Assembly (NCBI GenBank): GCA_018380195.1 | Contig: JAGZUC010000002.1 | Coordinates: 73,022 to 137,021 of the forward strand | Origin: Collinsella sp. | GTDB lineage: Bacteria > Actinomycetota > Coriobacteriia > Coriobacteriales > Coriobacteriaceae | Length of the DNA stretch: 64,000 bases | Direction of reading: 5' to 3' | In this document: positions 1-8,062 of the stretch, in pieces | Position numbering within the stretch: position 1 is the first letter of the stretch | Layout of the letters: each line of letters starts with the position of its first letter | Position numbers and translations under genes: made by a program | The notes under the pieces: model-generated | Seen by the model: the letters and a program-made list of their open reading frames with translations, nothing else | Databases searched by the model: none | Told to the model about the DNA's origin: nothing

Positions 1-55
1 CACCGCCGAGATCATCCAACACGAAATCGACCACTGTTGCGGAATCGTTATATAG
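1..55 (+). CDS. Peptide deformylase-family protein, C-terminal end (partial)
   Basis: Only the last 17 codons are inside the window, read in the frame that starts at base 2 and ends at TAG 53-55. They encode HEIDHCCG followed by three residues. HExDH is the metal-binding motif of peptide deformylase, which removes the N-formyl group from nascent proteins. The two His residues are metal ligands and Glu is the catalytic base, so this copy keeps the catalytic residues. It stops almost immediately after the motif, without the C-terminal helix of many deformylases, as does the altered paralogue at 7450-7869. The rest of the gene lies before the window. Confidence 0.75.
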   Translation, partial: TAEIIQHEIDHCCGIVI

Positions 56-71
56 TTCCACCGATTCAAGA

Positions 72-105
72 AAGCTCCCTGCAGCAAAACAACTGCAGGG
101 AGCTT
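72..105. terminator. Intrinsic-type terminator hairpin
   Basis: A perfect 13-bp inverted repeat (AAGCTCCCTGCAG at 72-84, its complement at 93-105) with an 8-base loop lies between the convergent deformylase and aminotransferase genes. There is no long T-run, so it may serve both strands. Confidence 0.7.
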
Positions 106-130
106 CTCATAGTGCGGAGCTTCTATCCCA

Positions 131-1651
131 CTAGCTCTGGCGGTAGTGATCGAAGAAGTCGGCGAGGTCTTCGAGGGACTCTTTGAGCACTTCCATGCGC
201 GGCAGGTACACGATACGGAAGTGGTCGGGCTCAGCCCAGTTAAAGCCGCCGCCGCGCGTGATCAGGATCTTCTTCTCGTGCAGCAGGTCAAGGGCGAACT
301 GCTCGTCATCGGTGATGTTGAACTTCTTCACATCCATCTTGGGGAAGATGTAGAACGCTGCACGCGGCTTAACCACCGAGATGCCGTCAATCTTGTTGAG
401 CGCCTCATACACAAAGTTGCGCTGCTCGTAGACACGGCCGCCGGGGCGGATGTAGTCGTTAACCGACTGATGGCCGCCGAGCGCCGTCTGGACGATCGAC
501 TGAGCCGGCACGTTGGAGCACAGGCGCATGTTGGAGAGCATGTTGATGCCCATGATGAAGTCGCTCATGCAGCGCTGGTTGCCCGAAAGCACCATCCAGC
601 CGATGCGATAACCCGCAATCATATGCGACTTGGACAGGCCGCTAAACGTAACGCAGGGCAGATCGGGAGCGAGCGAGGCAATCGAGACGTGCTCGTAGCC
701 GTCCATGCATAGGCGGTCGTAGATCTCATCGGCAAAGATCATGAGCTGGTGCCTGCGCGCAACCTCAACGATGCCCTCGAGCACCTCGCGCGGGTAGACC
801 GAGCCCGTGGGGTTGTTGGGGTTGATGATGACGAGGGCCTTGGTCGCGCTCGTGATCTTGGACTCCATATCCTCCAGATCGGGATACCAATCCGCCTGCT
901 CATCGCACAGATAGTGCACGGGATGACCGCCGGCAAGGGTCGCGCACGCCGTCCAGAGCGGATAGTCGGGGCTGGGGATCAGAATCTCGTCGCCATTGTC
1001 GAGCAGCGCGTTCATCGAAAGCTGAATGAGCTCGGACACGCCGTTGCCCGTGTAGATGTGCTCCATCTGAACGTTGGGCAGGCCCTTGATCTGCGAGTAC
1101 TGCATAATCGCCTTGCGTGCAGAGAACAGACCGCGCGAGTTGGAATAGCCTTCGCAGTCGGGCAGCTGCTGGCGCATGTCCTTGATAACCTCGTCAGGCG
1201 TGCGGAAACCGAAGGGCGCCGGGTTGCCGATATTGAGCTTGAGGATGCGCTCGCCCTCGTCCTCCATGCGGGCAGCCTCGTCGACGACGGGACCGCGCAC
1301 GTCATACAGGACGTTATCAAGCTTGGTGGATTTAGAAAAAGTACGCATGGTGGTGCTCCTTGGAATTTGAGCTGAGGGATGGGGTTCGGGCTTGGAATCG
1401 TTGCGAGGCGATGATGCCTCGCCTTGATCGGCGTCACCGGCAAGCAGCCAGGAAACATCGACCTCCAAAATGCGGGCGAGCAGCTCTGCCACATCGCGCC
1501 GCGGAATCGTCTTGCCACTCACATATTGGCTCATCTGACTCTTGCCGAGTTTTTTGCCGAGCATCTCCGAAGCGCGGATTACGTCCGACTGGCGAACGTC
1601 GCGATCGGACATGGTCTGTCGCAGGCGATCGCTAAACGTCTCTTGGGCCAC
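131..1651 (-). CDS. XRE-type HTH domain fused to AlaA-like aminotransferase
   Basis: This 506-residue protein joins a helix-turn-helix module (about residues 5-70, including a KSQMSQYVSGKTIPRR recognition region) to a complete PLP-dependent class I/II aminotransferase from residue 102. The enzyme part shows NPNNPTG, ADEIYD and the PLP-lysine motif SGLSKSHMIAGYRIGW. It most resembles AlaA, the glutamate-pyruvate transaminase that makes alanine. The start chosen is GTG 1651, because AGGAGG lies 5 bases upstream; an ATG at 1690 has no such site. A second strong site (AAGGAG, 7-base spacing) sits inside the gene before ATG 1348, so a free 405-residue aminotransferase may also be made. Four copies of a 9-bp repeat upstream suggest autoregulation. 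The residue range assigned to the HTH is by eye. Confidence 0.85.
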   Translation of the reverse strand: MAQETFSDRLRQTMSDRDVRQSDVIRASEMLGKKLGKSQMSQYVSGKTIPRRDVAELLARILEVDVSWLLAGDADQGEASSPRNDSKPEPHPSAQIPRSTTMRTFSKSTKLDNVLYDVRGPVVDEAARMEDEGERILKLNIGNPAPFGFRTPDEVIKDMRQQLPDCEGYSNSRGLFSARKAIMQYSQIKGLPNVQMEHIYTGNGVSELIQLSMNALLDNGDEILIPSPDYPLWTACATLAGGHPVHYLCDEQADWYPDLEDMESKITSATKALVIINPNNPTGSVYPREVLEGIVEVARRHQLMIFADEIYDRLCMDGYEHVSIASLAPDLPCVTFSGLSKSHMIAGYRIGWMVLSGNQRCMSDFIMGINMLSNMRLCSNVPAQSIVQTALGGHQSVNDYIRPGGRVYEQRNFVYEALNKIDGISVVKPRAAFYIFPKMDVKKFNITDDEQFALDLLHEKKILITRGGGFNWAEPDHFRIVYLPRMEVLKESLEDLADFFDHYRQS

Positions 1652-1672
1652 TAGAACCTCCTTGCTGGCAAA

Positions 1673-1754
1673 GTTCAATTTATAGAACACAAATTGAACC
1701 TGAGTTCAATTTAGGCAGCAGTATAGCGCCGTACCTCATTCGCAAGTTCAATTT
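1673..1754 (-). promoter_or_regulatory. Promoter with four operator-like repeats
   Basis: GTTCAATTT occurs at 1673-1681, 1704-1712 and 1746-1754, and in reverse orientation at 1691-1699. The copies at 1691-1699 and 1704-1712 form a perfect inverted repeat around a 4-bp spacer. A plausible promoter on the minus strand uses TTGAAC (1709-1704) as -35 and CTATAA (1685-1680) as -10, 18 bp apart, so the repeats overlap both promoter boxes. The likely binder is the HTH domain of the gene directly downstream (inference). Confidence 0.65.
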
Positions 1755-1813
1755 CATAAGAAAATGTACCGAACTCCGAGATTTGCCCAAAGCGGACAAT
1801 GACGTGTACACGT

Positions 1814-2671
1814 TTAGAGGTATTCAAGGAATCGAACAGCGGCAAGCGAAACGTCGGCGGTGCGGTATATGGCGTTGATCTGCCGATGAGGATGTCCCTC
1901 GAGCGGGCGCACGGCAACATCGAACTGGCAGCGGCGCAAGATGAGCGCCGGAAGAATGCTCACGCCCAGGCCGTCCTCGACCATGGCCATAATCGCATAG
2001 TCATCCCAGGTTGACAGCTTAGAGCGTACCGCCAGGCCCGCGCGGCGAAACAGCGGCGTAATCTCGTCGTCGCTACCCCGTTCTAGCAGAATAAACTGCG
2101 CGTTGGCCAAATCGGCAAGAGAGACGACCTCCGCGGTGGCAAGCGAGGAGTCCGCTGGCACCACGGCCATCAGCTCGTCTTGAACCAACGACCGCGACGC
2201 CATGCCGGCACCGCGTGGCTCGCGCGGAATAAAGCCCAGGTCGCAGCGGCCTTCCGCCACCCATTGCTCGATCTCGGAGTAATCACCCATCAGCAGCTCG
2301 TAATCGACATCTGGATAATCGGCACGAAACCGCGCAATCACCGGCGGCAGCACATGGGTCGCCACACTCGAAAACGTACCGATGCAGATTTTGCCGCGCA
2401 TGAGCCCACGCATCTCGTCCACGCGTCGCTGCAGGCGGCCAAACTCTTCGCATAACGCCTCGACTGCCGGCATGACCTGCCGCCCGTCGGCAGAAAGCAC
2501 CACGCCCTCGCGGCTGCGATCAAGCACCTTAAAACCCCAGTCGGCCTCAAGATCGCCCACCATGCGGCTCACGCCCGACTGCGAATAGCTCAGCCGCTCT
2601 GCGGCGCGTGTAAAACTGCCGGCGCGCACCGTCTCGAGCAGCACCTGCATCTTTTGGATATTGGTCTCCAC
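1814..2671 (-). CDS. LysR-family transcriptional regulator
   Basis: This 285-residue protein has the usual LysR layout: an N-terminal winged HTH (GSFTRAAERLSYSQSGVSRM, about residues 16-35) and a periplasmic-binding-protein-like effector domain ending in a conserved DDYAIMAMVEDGLGVSILP stretch. The start is taken as GTG 2671, which puts GGGGA 8 bases upstream and gives the usual LysR N-terminus; ATG 2692 is possible but lacks a ribosome binding site. It is transcribed away from the EamA transporter at 2790, the classical arrangement for a LysR protein controlling its divergent neighbour. A similar LysR/EamA pair occurs at 37363-39290. Confidence 0.88.
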   Translation of the reverse strand: METNIQKMQVLLETVRAGSFTRAAERLSYSQSGVSRMVGDLEADWGFKVLDRSREGVVLSADGRQVMPAVEALCEEFGRLQRRVDEMRGLMRGKICIGTFSSVATHVLPPVIARFRADYPDVDYELLMGDYSEIEQWVAEGRCDLGFIPREPRGAGMASRSLVQDELMAVVPADSSLATAEVVSLADLANAQFILLERGSDDEITPLFRRAGLAVRSKLSTWDDYAIMAMVEDGLGVSILPALILRRCQFDVAVRPLEGHPHRQINAIYRTADVSLAAVRFLEYL

Positions 2672-2744
2672 GGCACGTCCCCACCCTTGCATGAGCTTTT
2701 GTCATGTTTTCCATGCATTATATTCGCTTTTCTTCTAAAGCCAG

Positions 2745-2759
2745 TTCACCCATAGTGAA
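2745..2759. promoter_or_regulatory. Candidate LysR-type operator
   Basis: TTCAC and GTGAA, separated by 5 bp, form a dyad in the 118-bp space between the divergent LysR and EamA genes. Its size and position fit a LysR binding site. No binding evidence exists beyond symmetry and location. Confidence 0.4.
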
Positions 2760-2789
2760 TATGCTCGGATATAGAGGGGATGTCAGCGC

Positions 2790-3701
2790 ATGAACAACGG
2801 ACTGTTTACGTACTTAGCAGCATTGCTATTGTTTGGCTCCAACGGCATCATCGCCGCTGCCATCGCGCTGCCGAGCTCCGATATCGTGCTCCTGCGCACG
2901 TTTTTGGGCGCACTCTCGCTTGTCACCGTCCTCGCCATCACCCAACGCCATAAGTTGCAGGCGCCATCTCGCCCCCGCGAAGCCGCAGCCCTCCTCCTTT
3001 CGGGAGCCGCGCTGGGCGCCAGCTGGATTTTTCTGTTCCGCGCTTATCAGACAATCGGCGTCGGCGTTTCCTCGCTGCTGTACTACTGCGGGCCCATCAT
3101 CGTCATGGCCCTCTCGCCGTTTATCTTTGGCGAAAAATTGACCGGTGGCAAAATCGCCGGCTTCATAGCTGTCGCCTGCGGCGCCTTCCTCATCGCGGCC
3201 CAAGGCCTCGGCGGCAATATGCCCATCACAGGCATCGTGTGCGGCATCGCCTCGGCCTTCTGCTATGCATTGATGGTCATCGCCAGCAAGGGTGCGCCGC
3301 ACATCGAGGGCCTCGAGAACTCCGCGCTCCAGGTAAGCGCTGCCTTTGTGACCGCGCTGATCCTTACGCTCTTCACGCAAGGTGCCCCCTCGTTTTTCTC
3401 CCCCAGCATTGCCGCCGGCATCGATTGGCGCGCCGTCGTCATGCTCGGCGTCGTCAACACCGGCATCGGCTGCCTGCTCTACTTTAGCGCCGTCGCCAAA
3501 CTGCCCGTCCAGACCGTCGCCGTCGTCGGCTACCTCGAGCCGCTTTCGGCGGTCGTGTTCTCGGCCGTCCTTTTGGGCGAAGCCATAACACCGGTCCGTC
3601 TGATGGGCGCCGTGCTTATCATCGGCGGCGCGATCTTTTGCGAACTCGCCGGCAAACGCGCAAACGCCAAGGCTGGCATCGCCCAGACAGCACGCGCTTA
3701 A
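2790..3701 (+). CDS. EamA/DMT-superfamily transporter
   Basis: A 303-residue integral membrane protein of the drug/metabolite transporter superfamily, with about ten predicted membrane segments arranged as two EamA repeats; the second repeat includes the conserved LEPLSAVVFSAVLLGE region. Members export amino acids, metabolites or drugs, and the substrate cannot be read from sequence. AGGGGA lies upstream of ATG 2790. The divergent LysR gene probably regulates it. The C-terminus is a short charged tail. Confidence 0.87.
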   Translation: MNNGLFTYLAALLLFGSNGIIAAAIALPSSDIVLLRTFLGALSLVTVLAITQRHKLQAPSRPREAAALLLSGAALGASWIFLFRAYQTIGVGVSSLLYYCGPIIVMALSPFIFGEKLTGGKIAGFIAVACGAFLIAAQGLGGNMPITGIVCGIASAFCYALMVIASKGAPHIEGLENSALQVSAAFVTALILTLFTQGAPSFFSPSIAAGIDWRAVVMLGVVNTGIGCLLYFSAVAKLPVQTVAVVGYLEPLSAVVFSAVLLGEAITPVRLMGAVLIIGGAIFCELAGKRANAKAGIAQTARA

Positions 3702-3703
3702 AA

Positions 3704-3730
3704 GCCCCTCTTCTGTTTCGAAGCAGGGGC
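3704..3730. terminator. Weak terminator hairpin after EamA gene
   Basis: GCCCCT (3704-3709) pairs with AGGGGC (3725-3730), with an inner TTC/GAA stem and a one-base bulge. It begins just after the stop codon but has no T-run. Confidence 0.4.
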
Positions 3731-3805
3731 GCGTCCGCGGTTATCACATTGCAGCAAGCCATTCAGCGGATATGCCCCTGCTTTGAAATGCTACCTGCGT
3801 ACGTG

Positions 3806-3829
3806 AATAATCCCCAGATGGGGATTATT
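3806..3829. promoter_or_regulatory. Perfect 10-bp inverted repeat upstream of kup
   Basis: AATAATCCCC (3806-3815) and GGGGATTATT (3820-3829) flank a 4-base loop about 100 bp before the kup start. It could be an operator for the transporter or a terminator of upstream transcription. Nothing recognisable as the c-di-AMP (ydaO) riboswitch was found here. Confidence 0.4.
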
Positions 3830-3928
3830 GTCTAAAACACCCCGATGTGCCAAACTGCTCTTGTATGTATAAAGATGGCATAAAGGTCTACTGCTCGTGG
3901 CAGAGGCCAGATGTCCAAGGGAGTCCAC

Positions 3929-6160
3929 GTGGCACACAACAAGCCGGAGGCAAGCCTCCAAGACCAGCGTAGTCAAGGCGGGCATGGAGCCATTCCCCTC
4001 TCCGCTGGCATGCTGCTCGTTACGCTCGGCGTCGTCTATGGTGACATCGGCACGAGCCCCATGTACACCATGAAATCAATCGTCGCCAACAACGGCGGCA
4101 TCGGCACCGTCAGTGAGGACATGATCCTGGGCGCGCTCTCGCTCGTCATCTGGACCATGACGCTCGTGACCACGGTCAAGTACGTGGTAATTGCCATGAA
4201 GGCCGACAACCACAACGAAGGCGGCATCTTCGCCCTGTTCAGCCTCGTTCGCAAGGTGGCGCCGTGGCTGATTCTCCCCGCCATGATCGGCGGTGCGGCA
4301 CTGCTTGCCGACGGCATCCTCACCCCCGCCGTCACGGTTACCACGGCCATCGAGGGTCTGCGCACCATCGAATGGGGCCATGCGCTGCTGGGCGACGGCC
4401 AGACCAACGTCATCATCATTACCATCATCATTATCTGCGGTCTGTTTGCCATGCAGCGCGCCGGCACCTCGTCAATCGGCAAGCTCTTCGGTCCGCTCAT
4501 GACGCTATGGTTCCTGTTCCTGGCGGGCGCCGGCTTGTTCAACATGCTCGGCAACCTGTCCATCTTGCGCGCACTCAACCCCATCCGCGGCATCATGTTC
4601 CTGTTCTCGCCCATCAACCACTCGGGCATCATGGTGCTCGGCTTTGTCTTTCTGTCGACGACCGGCGCCGAGGCGCTCTATTCGGACATGGGTCACGTGG
4701 GCAAGGCTAACATTTACGCATCCTGGCCGTTCGTAAAGGCGGCGCTCATCCTTAACTATCTGGGTCAGGGCGCTTGGCTGCTCGCCAACAACTCCAATCC
4801 CCAGATGCTCGCGATGGACATCGTCAACCCGTTCTACATGATGCTTCCCGAGCCCCTGCGCCCCCTTGCCATCGTGCTTTCGGCCGTGGCGGCCATCATC
4901 GCCTCGCAGGCGCTCATCACCGGCTCGTTCTCGCTGGTATCCGAGGCCACGCGTCTCAACCTTATGCCGCATCTGCGCATCCACTACCCCAGCGACACCA
5001 AGGGCCAGCTCTATATTCCGCTCGTCAACAACATCATGTGGGTCGGCTGCATCTTCATCGTGCTGCTATTCCAGAACTCTGAGCGCATGGAAAGCGCCTA
5101 TGGCCTCGCCATCACCGTGACCATGCTCATGACCACCACACTGCTGACGAGCTATATCGCCGGCATCCTCAAGCACAAGCTGGGTGCCTGCGTCTTCGCC
5201 CTGCTCTTTGGTGCCATTGAGCTGTGCTTCTTCGCTTCGTGCCTCACTATGTTCTTTGACGGCGGCTACGTCATGATCTTCCTGGCCGCGCTGCTGTTTG
5301 GCCTTATGTATGTGTGACGCCGCGGCACCGCCATCGAGCGCACGCAAACGATCCTGCTGCCCGTCTCCAAGTACATCGACCAGCTCAATCGCCTGCGCAA
5401 TGACGAGACCTACCCCGTGCTCGCCGACAATCTGGTGTTCCTCACCAACAGCCCCGATCCGCTCACGCTCGACCGCGACGTGCTCTATTCCATCCTGGAC
5501 AAGCACCCCAAGCGCGCCAAGGCATATTGGTTCATCAACGTGCACGTTACCGACGAGCCCTATACGCACGAGTATTCCGTCGAGACCTTTGGCACGGACT
5601 TTTTGTTCCGCGTGCGCTTGGACCTGGGCTTTAAGGTCAATCAGCGCATCAACGCCTACCTGCGCCAGATCGTTGGCGACCTGATGGCATCGGGTGAGTT
5701 GCCGCCGCAACATCACACCTACTCCATCTACGAGACACGCGGCAACGTGGGCGACTTCCGTTTTTGCATGCTGCGCAAGATGCTTGCCCCCGAAACAGAC
5801 ATCAACCGCAACGACCATCGCGTCATGGCCATCAAGTACGCCGTCCGCCGCGCCTGCGGAAGCCCGGCACGTTGGTACGGTCTCAAGAACTCGGCCATCA
5901 TCATCGAGTACGTGCCGCTGTTTGCCCGCATGCGCCCAGCCGTCAAACTTGTGCGCACCCAGGTGCCGCTCGAGATCCTGATCGAAGAGGCCGAGGAAAT
6001 GGAAGTCGACATCTTCTCGGACGACCTGGTCAACGGCAACGAAGCCGGTAAGGACATGAACGTCGATCCCACCGAGCTGCTCGAGAGCGTCGCCGATACG
6101 CCCGAACAGCAACAGCTCGACGGCCTCGAGAGCGAACAACTCAACGACGCCAACTTCTAG
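3929..6160 (+). pseudogene. kup: Kup potassium uptake transporter interrupted by in-frame TGA
   Basis: Kup carries K+ into the cell with protons. The first part, from GTG 3929 (AAGGGAG 5 bases upstream), has the family signature GVVYGDIGTSPMYT and the membrane segments. Codon 463, TGA at 5315-5317, then interrupts the frame. The same frame continues without frameshift to 6160 and encodes the normal cytoplasmic C-terminal domain (RRGTAIERTQT onward), giving a full-length product of about 743 residues if read through. The lost codon was probably TGG or CGA. No other damage is visible, so the change is recent, a sequencing error, or an inefficient stop; the following base is C, the leakiest context for UGA. 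Truncation would leave the membrane part without its C-terminal domain. Confidence 0.85.
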
Positions 6161-6180
6161 CGACGTCACAAATCGACGAC

Positions 6181-6216
6181 AGCGGCCCTGCATCTCACGG
6201 GAGACGCAGGGCCGCT
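6181..6216. terminator. Terminator between kup and bile salt hydrolase
   Basis: AGCGGCCCTGC (6181-6191) pairs perfectly with 6206-6216 and is followed by TTT on the plus strand. It separates convergent genes. Confidence 0.75.
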
Positions 6217-6239
6217 TTGCATTGCAGTAAAGCTAACGG

Positions 6240-7205
6240 CTACGAACGACGCGGCTCGGGAACCACGAGCCTATCGGGGCTCGCGCCCTCGGCATCCATC
6301 AGGCTCACGTAGCGAATCGACGGATCCCCATACATCGCGTAGTAATAATTGCCCGTGCGCGCGCTAAAGCATCCGGTGTAGATAGTCTTCTCGAACTTGC
6401 CATCGCCCATCCTGGACGCCCCCTCGATCATCACCACGCCCTCGAGCGAGCGGAACATGCGGACGACGTTTTCGGTCTCGCTCTCCTTTTGCGGGTAATT
6501 GGCATTGAGGTACGCCGCCTTTACAAAACGGCTCGGCGAATAGCAGTCACCCGGAATACCGCGCATGCCGGCACCCGCGCCATAGGGCTTGAGCTCGGCG
6601 CCACGCCACGTCGCCGTCTGCGGAAAATCGCTTGTGGCGGTGATATAGGTGCGGAGGTTTTCCATGTGCCACGGGAAGGTCGGCTGGTTGGCAAGGGTGT
6701 CGACCGGATCGTCGTATACATGCAGGCCATCAGCCATCATCTCGACCACGATGCTGCGCTGGCTGTCGCCGATAATCCAATGGAGCAGCGACACGCCCAG
6801 CCCCTCTCCTGCAGATTTGGCAACAATCACCGTGTCGCGCAGCGCGGCCTCGACCTCATCGACCGTCGAGAACGTCGCTGCCACCCACAGGGGAAACTCA
6901 TAGGCCGCGATATTGGTCTTGCCGTCGACAGGGCCCTCGGCATACTCGGCATAACCCGGGAAATTGAGACCCGCCACGGCGAGGCCCGCATCGTTGCCGC
7001 AATCGAAGAACATAGGGTAGTTCCTGTAATCGATGCACATACCGATCACCGCGTGCGCCGCTGTCGCGTCGTCGATAAACGAATACGGAATGTGAAACCC
7101 GCGCGGCATCACGCGAACCTGTTGGCCGTAGTCAAAGCTCCAGTCGAGATTGCGGCCCAGATACATGTGGCCAGAATTATCGGTAAATCGAATACTCGTA
7201 CACAT
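6240..7205 (-). CDS. Choloylglycine (bile salt) hydrolase family
   Basis: This 321-residue Ntn hydrolase starts at ATG 7205 (AGGAGG upstream), so that Cys2 becomes the N-terminal nucleophile after Met removal. Arg18 and Asp21 (LGRNLDW) sit exactly where bile salt hydrolases have them. AGLNFPGYA around residue 80 and PSRFVKAAYL near residue 220 supply the other active-site Asn and Arg positions. The enzyme cleaves glycine or taurine from conjugated bile acids in the cytoplasm; penicillin V acylase is the close alternative in the family, but the AGLNFPGYA motif favours bile salts. It is a single gene with terminators on both sides. A gut habitat for the organism fits. Confidence 0.88.
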   Translation of the reverse strand: MCTSIRFTDNSGHMYLGRNLDWSFDYGQQVRVMPRGFHIPYSFIDDATAAHAVIGMCIDYRNYPMFFDCGNDAGLAVAGLNFPGYAEYAEGPVDGKTNIAAYEFPLWVAATFSTVDEVEAALRDTVIVAKSAGEGLGVSLLHWIIGDSQRSIVVEMMADGLHVYDDPVDTLANQPTFPWHMENLRTYITATSDFPQTATWRGAELKPYGAGAGMRGIPGDCYSPSRFVKAAYLNANYPQKESETENVVRMFRSLEGVVMIEGASRMGDGKFEKTIYTGCFSARTGNYYYAMYGDPSIRYVSLMDAEGASPDRLVVPEPRRS

Positions 7206-7271
7206 AGCGCCTCCTAGCTTTACGTTCTTGCTAATTTCATTGTCTCCAAACAAAAAGGCGCTAAACACAAA

Positions 7272-7305
7272 AGCCCGGACATGACAACAACGTCATACCC
7301 GGGCT
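7272..7305. terminator. Hairpin upstream of bile salt hydrolase
   Basis: AGCCCGG (7272-7278) pairs with 7299-7305, and an inner ATGAC/GTCAT stem extends it. Lying just before the minus-strand hydrolase gene, it would stop transcription arriving from the deformylase-like gene. Confidence 0.5.
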
Positions 7306-7346
7306 ATTCAAGCAGGATAAACTCAACCAAGTTAACCCCGCAGGTC

Positions 7347-7455
7347 GTCTAAGGGGTCAAAGTGCCGCAGATTGCCACGAAAGAGGAGCGAAGCGTACTT
7401 AAGGTACGCGAGCGACGATTGAGCGGCAAGGTGCGGTGCTTTGGTCCCCTTAGAC
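7347..7455. repeat. 109-bp near-palindromic element
   Basis: Outer arms GTCTAAGGGG (7347-7356) and CCCCTTAGAC (7446-7455) continue inward through CAAAG/CTTTG, CCGCA/TGCGG and TTGCC/GGCAA pairs to a central GCGTAC-N5-GTACGC (7393-7409). The element ends inside the last codon and stop of the deformylase-like gene. It could fold as a long hairpin RNA or cruciform, and may be a terminator or a small non-autonomous mobile element. No second copy is in the window. Confidence 0.6.
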
Positions 7456-7869
7456 CAACTTTCCTAGACAGTGGTCAATCATGTGTTGAATCATTTGTGC
7501 CTCGAAGCCCACAAAGTCCTGTTTGCGCTCGCGCATCTTGCCGTCGACGATCACGTCATAAGCGACCTTGCACTTGATATAGCGCGTGGACTTGGTGACC
7601 TCCTCGTGCGTCAGGCAGCTCTCCTCCATCTTGCTGGCACCCAGGCCAAACACCAGACGGGGGTTGTAAAGCACGTGGGGCTCGCCGGCATCGTCCAGGT
7701 AGACGCAGACCTTCTTGGTGACGCCAATCTGGTTGGCGGCAAGGCAGCCGGCATCGTCGAGCGACTTGATGGTATCGATCAGGTCCTGTGCCACCGACTC
7801 GTCCTCGACGGTCGCGACCTCGCAACGCTGGGACAGGATAGCCTCGTCGTGGCAAAGTTCTTTAATCAT
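7450..7869 (-). CDS. Peptide deformylase-like protein lacking the catalytic Glu
   Basis: This 139-residue protein follows the deformylase plan: motif 1 as GCLAANQ (residues 41-47), motif 2 as EESCL with the metal-ligand Cys85, and motif 3 as HMIDH (129-133). In motif 3 both metal-ligand His residues are kept, but the catalytic Glu is Met130. It also ends within six residues of motif 3. The start is ATG 7869, with GGAGG 5 bases upstream. Normal deformylase activity is therefore doubtful. It could still bind metal, or act on another substrate. A deformylase-family gene with the intact HEIDH motif ends at base 55. Confidence 0.8.
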   Translation of the reverse strand: MIKELCHDEAILSQRCEVATVEDESVAQDLIDTIKSLDDAGCLAANQIGVTKKVCVYLDDAGEPHVLYNPRLVFGLGASKMEESCLTHEEVTKSTRYIKCKVAYDVIVDGKMRERKQDFVGFEAQMIQHMIDHCLGKLV

Positions 7870-8062
7870 ACGTTCCTCCATAGGGGTCGTTGTAACCGCT
7901 TAAGTATACGGTACCCACACATTTTCATGCGATAAATACCGTCCGTCTGTTACAAAGCGCCGAACATCAACATGCGAGGAACAGCAAGGTTGTAAAGGCG
8001 ATATAGTGAGTGAGTTCGTGTCAATCGGCCTAAACTCGGGGCCGAACAAGGAAAGGGTATGC

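Noticed and set aside
3702..3910. c-di-AMP (ydaO) riboswitch upstream of kup
   Set aside because: The leader is short and shows only one 10-bp hairpin; the conserved ydaO core was not found.
5315..5317. Selenocysteine insertion at the kup TGA
   Set aside because: Kup proteins do not use selenocysteine; the position is a linker, and no SECIS-like hairpin is obvious just downstream.
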